Below are positions 32,905 through 40,375 of a stretch of DNA of 64,000 nt, one piece after another. The notes under the pieces are model-generated. The model was not told where the DNA came from. It was given only the letters and a program-made list of their open reading frames with translations, and did no database searches. The translations under genes and the position numbers were made by a program. Numbering within the stretch: the stretch's first letter is position 1; each line of letters begins with the position of its first letter. Source of the DNA: Sphingobacterium sp. CZ-UAM (GTDB taxonomy: Bacteria > Bacteroidota > Bacteroidia > Sphingobacteriales > Sphingobacteriaceae); NCBI RefSeq assembly GCF_002000245.1, contig NZ_MTCM01000009.1, positions 62,001 to 126,000 of the forward strand. Reading direction: 5' to 3'.

Positions 32905-35142
32905 TTATTTGAATTTACTTGCCAACGCGGCCAGTTTACTCGCCATGTCTGTTTCTGGTTCCACTTGCCGTTTGCTCTCATTTCGTTTATTCTTGGGGAG
33001 AACAGGTTTTTCATCTGTTTTCATCGATAAGGCAATGCGGTTACGTTTCTCATCCACTTCGGTCACCGTTACTGTCACATGCTGCTGCACTTTGACTACC
33101 TCATGCGGGTCGGAGATATAACGGTTGGATAGTTGGCTCAGGTGTACTAAGCCATCTTGATGTACACCAATATCCACAAAAGCGCCAAAGTTGGTAATAT
33201 TGGTTACGATACCAGGAAGTTTCATGCCTATACGCAAATCGCTAATGCTATTGACACCTTCAGTGAATGAAAAAGCTTCAAATTTTTCCCTGGGATCAAG
33301 ACCAGGTTTGGCCAGTTCATTAAGAATATCATTTAATGTGGGAAGTCCTACTTCCGCAGTGATATAGTTTTTCAACGGAATGGATTTTCTTAATTCCGCA
33401 TCTTTGAGCAAGTCTTCTACTTTTTTACCCAAATCTTTTGCCATTTGCTCAACCAATGCATATCGCTCAGGGTGTACTGCGGATGAATCCAATGGATTGG
33501 CGGCATTTCGTATCCGAAGGAAACCTGCAGCCTGCTCAAAGGCTTTATCCCCAAGGCGAGGTACTTTTTTCAATTCACGGCGTGAAGAAAATGGCCCGTT
33601 TTCGTTTCTATATTTGATAATCTGCTGGGCCAGAGCTGGACCCAAGCCAGAAACGTAGGATAAAATCTGTTTTGAAGCTGTATTCAGTTCCACACCTACC
33701 GCATTGACACAACTGATGACGGTATCGTCCAAGGATGTCTGTAGCTTATTTTGGTCTACATCATGTTGGTACTGACCGACACCAATTGATTTGGGATCAA
33801 TTTTAACCAGCTCGGCTAATGGATCCATTAATCTTCTTCCGATCGATACTGCACCTCGTACAGTGATATCGTGATCTGGAAACTCTTCGCGCGCAGTTTC
33901 AGATGCTGAATAGATAGAAGCCCCGCTTTCATTAACCATGACAATGGTAACATTGCTAAGGCCCAGTTTTCTCACAAAATCTTCGGTTTCACGTCCTGCA
34001 GTTCCATTACCGATCGCAATGGCCTGAATATCGTGTTTTGAGACTAAATATGTAATCGTTTTTTGTGCTTCGGCAAGTCCATTTGCACCATTATGTGGGA
34101 AAATAGCCGTATTTTCTTTCAGCTGGCCCTGCTCATCCAATACCACGGTTTTACATCCGGTTCGGAATCCAGGGTCTATCGCAAGTAATCTCTTTTGTCC
34201 CAATGGAGCGGCTAAAAGTAACTGACGAACATTGTCCGCAAAAACTTTGATAGCCTCCTCATCTGCTTTTTGACGGGTCAACACGCGGATTTCTGTTTCC
34301 ATAGAAGGTTTCAATAATCGCTTGTAACTATCTGTCAATGCCAATTTCACCTGTGCTGCGGCATCGTTAGAAGCTTTGATGTAGAGTGATTCAATGGTTG
34401 GAAGGATATTGTCTTCGTTGATATCGATATCCAAGTAGAGTAATTCTTCTTTTTCACCGCGGCGCATAGCTAAAACGCGGTGTGAAGGAGCGTCTTTTAA
34501 CGGCTCTGACCATTCGTAATAATCTTTGTATTTAATCGCCGCTTCTTCTTTTCCTGGTACCACTCTCGATACAAATTCCGCCTTTTCCAGAAATATAGCT
34601 CTTGATTTGGATCGTACTGTCGCATCTTCGGCAATAATTTCAGCAATGATGTCCCTTGCCCCAGCTAAGGCTTCTTCACTATTGTTGACACCTTTTTCAG
34701 GGTCTATTAACGAACTTGCAAGGGCCATAAAATCTGTTTTATCCTGTCCCAAAAGAAGATCGGCCAGGGGTTGAAGGCCTTTTTCGCGGGCAACACTGGC
34801 TCTTGTTTTACGTTTTGGTTTGTACGGAAGGTAGATATCTTCCAGATTTGCCATCGTCTCGGCTGACATTATCTGTTGTTCAAGTTCAGGTGTTAGTTTC
34901 CCCTGATCATTGATGGATTTTAAGACAGCTTCTTTACGTTTATCCAGATCCTTGAGTTGTTGGGAACGGTCTCTGATGTTTGTAATCTGTACTTCGTCAA
35001 GGCTACCGGTCATTTCTTTCCGGTAACGGGAGATAAATGGAACCGTAGCACCTTCTTCCAACAGTTGAATTGTGGTGCGAACTTGTTTTTCGCTTATGGA
35101 TAGCTCGTTAGCAATGGTAATTTCGTGTGATAATAAGCTCAT
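32905..35142 (-). CDS. tex: Tex-family RNA-binding transcription accessory protein
   Basis: A 745-residue cytoplasmic protein with the complete Tex layout. The N-terminal helical part has VPFISRYRKEMTGSLDEVQI and YLPYKPKRKTRA. The YqgF-like RNase H fold has LLAIDPGFRTGCKTVVLDEQG and AIGNGTAGRE. The helix-hairpin-helix region has SYVSGLGPALAQQIIKYR, and a C-terminal S1 RNA-binding domain covers about residues 640-715 (GIVTNITNFGAFVDIG). A basic, low-complexity tail follows. Tex is a conserved factor acting on RNA polymerase and RNA surveillance. It is separated from the upstream tatA by a hairpin terminator, so it probably has its own promoter. Confidence 0.96.
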   Translation of the reverse strand: MSLLSHEITIANELSISEKQVRTTIQLLEEGATVPFISRYRKEMTGSLDEVQITNIRDRSQQLKDLDKRKEAVLKSINDQGKLTPELEQQIMSAETMANLEDIYLPYKPKRKTRASVAREKGLQPLADLLLGQDKTDFMALASSLIDPEKGVNNSEEALAGARDIIAEIIAEDATVRSKSRAIFLEKAEFVSRVVPGKEEAAIKYKDYYEWSEPLKDAPSHRVLAMRRGEKEELLYLDIDINEDNILPTIESLYIKASNDAAAQVKLALTDSYKRLLKPSMETEIRVLTRQKADEEAIKVFADNVRQLLLAAPLGQKRLLAIDPGFRTGCKTVVLDEQGQLKENTAIFPHNGANGLAEAQKTITYLVSKHDIQAIAIGNGTAGRETEDFVRKLGLSNVTIVMVNESGASIYSASETAREEFPDHDITVRGAVSIGRRLMDPLAELVKIDPKSIGVGQYQHDVDQNKLQTSLDDTVISCVNAVGVELNTASKQILSYVSGLGPALAQQIIKYRNENGPFSSRRELKKVPRLGDKAFEQAAGFLRIRNAANPLDSSAVHPERYALVEQMAKDLGKKVEDLLKDAELRKSIPLKNYITAEVGLPTLNDILNELAKPGLDPREKFEAFSFTEGVNSISDLRIGMKLPGIVTNITNFGAFVDIGVHQDGLVHLSQLSNRYISDPHEVVKVQQHVTVTVTEVDEKRNRIALSMKTDEKPVLPKNKRNESKRQVEPETDMASKLAALASKFK

Positions 35143-35165
35143 TGTGGGTTTTACTTAAAAAGGAA

Positions 35166-35191
35166 AGCTGTTGAATGGTTATTCAACAGCT
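35166..35191 (-). terminator. Terminator between tatA and tex
   Basis: A perfect 11-bp stem (35166-35176 with 35181-35191) with a 4-nt loop is followed on the minus strand by TTCCTTTTTA. It lies 37 bp past the tatA stop. Confidence 0.8.
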
Positions 35192-35227
35192 CTATGAAAT
35201 ATCTGATTATAAATTAATACAATGGAA

Positions 35228-35746
35228 TTACGCAGGTTTGTTTGTATTTTCCTCCTGTTCTGTAGGTTTCTTTTCTTCACCTTCGTTGCTTTTGTTTTCA
35301 GCAAAGTGGTCATTGTATCCGTAGGTGATATGAGAAGGTTCCTCTCCGTAATCTAATTGCTTATGTGGATTGTGTTCTACAACTCCGGCAGGAGTGGTAA
35401 ATTCATATTTTTTCTTCGTCGATTCAGCTTCTGAGCTTTCAGCCGTTTCTGCGGACTGGGATTCTTGCTCAGCTTTGGCCTGTTCTTCTGCGACTTTTAC
35501 TTCATTTGGAATGGTTTCCGCTTTGGCTTCTGCCTTAATATCTATGTCTTTTTCAAAATTATTGATCTGATCCGAAATCTCGCGCTTGATGCCTTCGGAT
35601 GCATCTTTAAATTCTCGTATCCCTCTACCTAAACCTCTGGCCAATTCAGGAAGCTTCTTGCCACCAAAAAGTAACAAGATCGCAAACACGATTAAAATCA
35701 TCTCCTGTGTTCCGATGTTTAGAAATGTTATTACTGGACTGTACAT
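35228..35746 (-). CDS. tatA: Twin-arginine translocase subunit TatA/E with long acidic tail
   Basis: A 172-residue TatA/E-family protein. The N-terminal membrane helix (about residues 15-33, EMILIVFAILLLFGGKKLPE) is followed by the FGGKKLPELARGLGRG hinge and an amphipathic helix, the parts that build the Tat pore. From about residue 75 there is a tail of nearly 100 residues rich in Glu, Ala and Ser, with a terminal TEQEENTNKPA segment. Typical TatA proteins are about 60-100 residues, so this tail is unusually long. TatC is not in the window. The gene is transcribed away from the MATE gene and ends in a hairpin before tex. Confidence 0.92.
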   Translation of the reverse strand: MYSPVITFLNIGTQEMILIVFAILLLFGGKKLPELARGLGRGIREFKDASEGIKREISDQINNFEKDIDIKAEAKAETIPNEVKVAEEQAKAEQESQSAETAESSEAESTKKKYEFTTPAGVVEHNPHKQLDYGEEPSHITYGYNDHFAENKSNEGEEKKPTEQEENTNKPA

Positions 35747-35945
35747 ACTCTTTTCCTCTTCTTTTGATTACTAACTAGATGCTAAGTTACATTTATATTT
35801 CTATAGTTCTTAGACCAACAAGTAAATTTAAGATAATTTTAAGGTATTTGAAACATAAAAATTACTTAACAAAGGGCCTGTAATTGACAGGTAAATTTTG
35901 TTATATTTTTGCTAAATATTTTTTAATATCACGATAGGTCGGAAA

Positions 35946-35953
35946 TATCTTTG
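35946..35953 (+). promoter_or_regulatory. Candidate -7 element of the MATE gene
   Basis: TATCTTTG matches TAnnTTTG. Its predicted start point, about 35960, is downstream of the in-frame TTG at 35959 and upstream of the ATG at 35986, which argues for the ATG as the start. No clear -33 TTG is seen. Confidence 0.5.
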
Positions 35954-35985
35954 TATTTTTGTGCCTATTTTTTGAGGAATTGATT

Positions 35986-37359
35986 ATGTTGGGAAAATTT
36001 AAAACATTCAAGCCGTATTATAGAAGTACGATGGTATTGGCTGGTCCGGTTGTCATTTCACAATTGGGTCATACATTGGTGCATACAGCAGACAGCGTTA
36101 TTGTAGGACATTTTGCCGGGACAATTCCATTGGCAGCAGTATCCCTGGTGAATGCTGTATTTATGATCGTTATGGTCGTGGGACTGGGGATTGCCTATGG
36201 CATCACCCCCTTGATCGCACAGGAAAATGGCCGTGATAATAAAGAGGAGTGTGCGGTATTATTATCCAATAGTTTTTGGTTGAATATCATTACGGGCATA
36301 TTGTTGTTCTGTCTGGTTTATTTCGGATCCATGCTGGCAATTGACCATTTGAATCAGGATCCCGCGGTAGTAAAGGAGGCGAAACCCTATTTGCTGATTT
36401 TAAGCCTTTCAATGTTGCCGTTGATGGTCTTCAGTACATTTAAGCAGTTTGCCGAAGGTTTGGGCTTTACCAAACAGGCGATGAACGTAACGATATGGGG
36501 AAACGTACTCAATATTATACTTGCTATTATCTTTGTTAAAGGTATGTTCGGTATTACACCGATGGGTGTAAGAGGGGTCGGATATAGTACCCTGATTGAT
36601 CGTATTTTGATGATGTCTGTCATGATGACTTATGTGCTACGCTCGCAAAAGTTTAAGAGCTACATTCAGCATTTTAAAATTACGGTAATAGATCGGGTAA
36701 GGTTAGGAAAGATCTTGAAGATCGGTGCACCCGTTGCGATGCAATACGTTTTTGAAATTGGTGCCTTTGCCGGTGCATCTTTACTGGCAGGAACAATTAG
36801 TGCTACTGCGCAGGCTTCGCATCAGGTAGCGATTCAGCTCGCAGCAATGACCTATATGATGGCCAGTGGTATTGCAGCAGCAGCAACGATCAAAGTAGGC
36901 AATAGCTACGGGAACAGAAATCTGTTCCGCCTGGAGCGCTTCGCCATCACCTCTTATCAGTTGGTTTTGGTTTTTATGCTGATTACTGCTTCTTTGTTTG
37001 CGATCTTCAATAATTATCTACCTTATATTTTTACTTCTGATAAGGCTGTGGTTGTCATTGCAGCTCAGCTACTGATTATTGCAGGACTTTTTCAATTATT
37101 TGATGGTACACAGGTTGTGGGACTGGGAGTTTTGAGAGGTATGGGCGATGTCAATATTCCGACGATCATCACTTTTATTGCCTATTGGGTTATCGGACTA
37201 CCGAGTGGTTATGTGATGGGGATACTTTTTGATTGGGGAATTGAGGGCATCTGGTATGGTTTGACCTTGGGCCTATTGACTTCATCGCTGTTGCTCTATT
37301 TACGGTTCAAATTAGTGATCAGGAAAAAGAAGCTCCAGTTTGAAAATAGTATATTGTAG
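35986..37359 (+). CDS. MATE-family multidrug efflux transporter
   Basis: A protein of about 457 residues with 12 predicted transmembrane helices in two MatE repeats. The first helix contains GPVVISQLGHTLVHTADSVIVG, the usual MATE opening, and the second half starts near GAPVAMQYVFEIGAF. It should export cationic compounds in exchange for Na+ or H+. The start at ATG 35986 is chosen because GAGGAA lies 6 nt upstream and the predicted transcript begins after the alternative TTG at 35959. The gene is monocistronic and ends before a bidirectional terminator. Substrates cannot be predicted. Confidence 0.92.
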   Translation: MLGKFKTFKPYYRSTMVLAGPVVISQLGHTLVHTADSVIVGHFAGTIPLAAVSLVNAVFMIVMVVGLGIAYGITPLIAQENGRDNKEECAVLLSNSFWLNIITGILLFCLVYFGSMLAIDHLNQDPAVVKEAKPYLLILSLSMLPLMVFSTFKQFAEGLGFTKQAMNVTIWGNVLNIILAIIFVKGMFGITPMGVRGVGYSTLIDRILMMSVMMTYVLRSQKFKSYIQHFKITVIDRVRLGKILKIGAPVAMQYVFEIGAFAGASLLAGTISATAQASHQVAIQLAAMTYMMASGIAAAATIKVGNSYGNRNLFRLERFAITSYQLVLVFMLITASLFAIFNNYLPYIFTSDKAVVVIAAQLLIIAGLFQLFDGTQVVGLGVLRGMGDVNIPTIITFIAYWVIGLPSGYVMGILFDWGIEGIWYGLTLGLLTSSLLLYLRFKLVIRKKKLQFENSIL

Positions 37360-37444
37360 CGTAGAGCATTGTGAAGATAGTATTGACACAAGGATTTTGT
37401 ATCGCTGAAAATACATTACCCTGCGGATATAGCGTATGTTAAAT

Positions 37445-37480
37445 AAAAAAATGGCTGTCCAAAAGGACAGCCATTTTTTT
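37445..37480. terminator. Bidirectional terminator between the MATE and E2 genes
   Basis: A perfect 16-bp stem (37445-37460 with 37465-37480) has an AAAA loop, with an A-tract on one side and a T-tract on the other. It serves both convergent genes. Confidence 0.95.
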
Positions 37481-37498
37481 ATCGCTAAACTGTTGCAG

Positions 37499-38848
37499 TT
37501 AAATTTCTCTGTTGCTATCCCAGTTTTCCAGATAGTCCGCCACCCGTTTCAGGAAGGTGCCACCCAGGGCGCCATCTATGGCACGGTGATCGTAGGATAG
37601 GGACAGATACATCATATGGCGGATTCCGATCATATCACCGTATTCCGTTTCAATTACCGCTGGTTTCTTGGTTATGGTACCGACTGCTAATATCGCGGCC
37701 TGTGGCTGATTGATAATCGGTGTTCCCATAATATTACCAAAAGCGCCGATGTTGGTAAATGTGAATGTCCCGTCTTGCGTGTCGTCGGGTTTTAATTTAT
37801 TGGCACGGGAACGCTGCGCAAGGTCGTTCACCGATTTACTAAGTCCTACCAGACTCAACTGGTCTGCATTCTTTATTACAGGTACAATGAGATTGCCGTT
37901 TGGCAGTGCTGCGGCCATACCGATATTGATATTTTTCTTTTTAATGATGTTATAACCGTCTATCGATATATTCACCAAAGGGAAGTCTTTTAATGCCTTG
38001 GTAATTGCTTCTATAAATAGTGGTGTGAACGTTATATTTTCTCCCTCACGTTTTTTATAAGCGTCTTTTACTTTATTACGCCACAGAACGAGGTTCGTAA
38101 CATCGGCTTCCACAAATGAACAGACGTGCGGCGATACTTGAACGCTCTTGACCATGTGATCGGAAATCAAGCGTCGCATCCGATCCATTTCAATAATTTC
38201 GTCATTCCCGTTTACAACAGTATGGACAGTTGGCGCAGGCATGGCTGGAGCCGGTTCGTTTTTGACGATAGGAGCACTGGCTGGTTGCACATGATCTGGG
38301 TTTTGTTGAGACCCTCTGTTAGCTACGTACAGCAGAATATCCTCTTTTGTAACTCGCCCTTCAGCTCCGGTACCTTGAATACGGTCAAGCTCTTCCTGAG
38401 ATAATCCTTCATGACGGGCGATATTTTTTACCAAGGGCGAATAAAAACGACTACTGTGTTCGTAATGAGCATTGGTCGTTTCTTCGGTCGGACTATTCAA
38501 TTGTGCTATACCCGGTATATCCAATTCGATAGTTTCGCTTGAAATTGTAGATTGATCAGCGGGGCTTTCTTCCGGTTGAGCAGCAGGTTCGCTTGTCTCG
38601 GCACCTCCTTCTATTTCTATAATGGCAACAACATCACCGACCTGAACGATTTGATCTGCGGTATAAAGTTGTTCCTTCAATATTCCTTTCACAGGAGAAG
38701 GTACTTCTGAATCAACTTTATCCGTTGCGATTTCCAATAAAGTGTCATCTTCGTCAATCTGGTCGCCAGGTTGTTTCAACCATTTGGTAATCGTTGCCTC
38801 CGATACACTTTCTCCCATTTTTGGAAGTAAGAGTTTATATAAAGCCAT
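37499..38848 (-). CDS. 2-oxo acid dehydrogenase E2 (dihydrolipoamide acyltransferase)
   Basis: A protein of about 449 residues with the E2 domain order. The lipoyl domain (1-78) has Lys44 in ATDKVDSEV as the lipoylation site. An Ala/Pro/Glu-rich linker leads to a peripheral-subunit-binding domain (about 133-170, SPLVKNIARHEGL and GTGAEGRVTKEDIL). A second linker precedes the acyltransferase core, which ends with the catalytic motif SYDHRAIDG (His421, Asp425). The single lipoyl domain and DKVDSEV sequence fit a branched-chain or generic 2-oxo acid complex rather than pyruvate dehydrogenase with its several lipoyl domains. E1 and E3 genes are not adjacent. The start is the ATG at 38848; a TTG at 38860 in the same frame is less likely. 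Confidence 0.93.
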   Translation of the reverse strand: MALYKLLLPKMGESVSEATITKWLKQPGDQIDEDDTLLEIATDKVDSEVPSPVKGILKEQLYTADQIVQVGDVVAIIEIEGGAETSEPAAQPEESPADQSTISSETIELDIPGIAQLNSPTEETTNAHYEHSSRFYSPLVKNIARHEGLSQEELDRIQGTGAEGRVTKEDILLYVANRGSQQNPDHVQPASAPIVKNEPAPAMPAPTVHTVVNGNDEIIEMDRMRRLISDHMVKSVQVSPHVCSFVEADVTNLVLWRNKVKDAYKKREGENITFTPLFIEAITKALKDFPLVNISIDGYNIIKKKNINIGMAAALPNGNLIVPVIKNADQLSLVGLSKSVNDLAQRSRANKLKPDDTQDGTFTFTNIGAFGNIMGTPIINQPQAAILAVGTITKKPAVIETEYGDMIGIRHMMYLSLSYDHRAIDGALGGTFLKRVADYLENWDSNREI

Positions 38849-38960
38849 ATTTTTTAGCAATCTCGTTATAGAAAAACGAAGTTAATTAAATTGTGGTTTA
38901 CTTTCAACAATTTGAAATATTATTCCTTAAAAAAGGACTTTGTTAGAATATTATTTTATA

Positions 38961-40220
38961 TTATTCAAGTTCTCGACCTTCTTCTTTTACCAGTAGTTTC
39001 CAGAGCAGGAAAAGTGCATTCATGCGGGTACGTTCGATGTTTACGAGTCTATCGTTGCTGAATTGAAATTTTTTTGTAATCACTTCTTTTTTTCCAGCTA
39101 CCGCAACCCAGACTGTTCCGACAGGTTTTTCAGCAGAACCGCCTCCAGGACCAGCTATTCCGGTCGTTGCAATGGCATAATCTGTGTTAAATTTGGTTTT
39201 GGCACCTGTTGCCATTTCTATAGCTGTCTGCTCACTGACCGCACCAAATTGCTCCAACGTTGTTTCATTTACTCCCAGTAACTGTTGTTTTAGTCTATTG
39301 GAGTAGGGGATGGTTCCGCCGACGAAGATTTCGCTGCTTCCGGGGTTTGCAGTTAGTGAGGCTGCCAAACTACCGCCCGTACAACTTTCTGCTGTCGTCA
39401 GTGTCAGTTGCTGTTGCGTAAACTGCTTGATCAAATAGGCTTCAATAGTTGTATCGTAATCCGCCACGGCATGATTTTTTAATCGATTCAGAAGTTTGCT
39501 CTTAAATAGTTTTACTTCTTGTAGGATATCCGATTTGTTTTTACTTTTTCCGGAGAGCCGTAGGCGAATAAAAGCCAAAGTAGGCAAGTAGGCCAATTTA
39601 ATGTTTGAAGGGAGTTCTTCTTCAATATCTTTTATTTGCTCGGCGAGATAAGATTCTCCAATGCCTCCGATAAGTATCGTTTCGTGGTGGATGTATATAT
39701 CTTTGTTTTGTTGGCTGATCAAAGGGAATACACGCTGTTCCATCAGATGTTTCATCTCAAAGGGGACACCGGGCATAAAAATATATTGTTTCTGTGCATG
39801 CGAAACCAACATGCCGGGGGCTGTCCCATAGTCGTTGAACAATACTTCGCAATTTGCCAAAACATCAGCTTGCTGCCTATTAATTTCCAACATTTCCATA
39901 TTACGGGATTCAAAGAAACTTGTTACGTGCTGAAGTACTTTTTGATCGCGGATTAATGTTGTCCCGAAATATTTTGCGGCGGTTTTTTTTGTAATATCAT
40001 CTTTGGTCGGGCCAAGTCCACCCGTAACTAAAATTAAGTCGGCTCTTGTAGATGCATCTTTTAAGGTGCTGAAAATAGCTTCTTCGGTGTCTGGTATGGA
40101 TGTCATCTGGACAATCTCCACCTCGAACTTCCTCAATTGTTGTGCAATCCAGCTGGAATTGGTGTCTATAATCTGGCCTATTAGAATCTCATCTCCGATC
40201 GTAATAATTTCTGCTTTCAT
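38961..40220 (-). CDS. cinA: CinA-family protein (MoCF-like domain plus nicotinamide-nucleotide amidase)
   Basis: A 419-residue two-domain protein. The N-terminal part (about 1-170) is the molybdopterin-binding-like COG1058 domain, with IITIGDEILIGQIIDTNS and VTGGLGPTKDD. The C-terminal part (about 255-415) is the CinA amidase domain, with AESCTGG and GIAGPGGG, which in other bacteria deamidates NMN to nicotinate mononucleotide to salvage pyridine nucleotides. The full-length fusion is typical of CinA. There is no signal peptide. It stands between the E2 gene and lptD on the same strand, with about 110-140 bp gaps, so it is probably transcribed alone. The historical name refers to competence; no competence gene is nearby. 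Confidence 0.95.
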   Translation of the reverse strand: MKAEIITIGDEILIGQIIDTNSSWIAQQLRKFEVEIVQMTSIPDTEEAIFSTLKDASTRADLILVTGGLGPTKDDITKKTAAKYFGTTLIRDQKVLQHVTSFFESRNMEMLEINRQQADVLANCEVLFNDYGTAPGMLVSHAQKQYIFMPGVPFEMKHLMEQRVFPLISQQNKDIYIHHETILIGGIGESYLAEQIKDIEEELPSNIKLAYLPTLAFIRLRLSGKSKNKSDILQEVKLFKSKLLNRLKNHAVADYDTTIEAYLIKQFTQQQLTLTTAESCTGGSLAASLTANPGSSEIFVGGTIPYSNRLKQQLLGVNETTLEQFGAVSEQTAIEMATGAKTKFNTDYAIATTGIAGPGGGSAEKPVGTVWVAVAGKKEVITKKFQFSNDRLVNIERTRMNALFLLWKLLVKEEGRELE

Positions 40221-40352
40221 AGTATAAACTTACGTAAAATTACGGATCTACTGTACGCTAAAATTGTTTTGATAAAAAGAATTTCAGGATGGTCTTTTCG
40301 AATTGCAACAGCAAGGATTTTGGGATGTTCGATAGGAATAAGAACAAAAAAA

Positions 40353-40375
40353 GCAGTTATTTTAAAAATAACTGC
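40353..40375 (-). terminator. Terminator overlapping the lptD stop codon
   Basis: A perfect 10-bp stem (40353-40362 with 40366-40375) is followed by seven T on the minus strand. The TAA stop of lptD sits at the loop, so the last codons of the gene form one arm. Confidence 0.88.
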
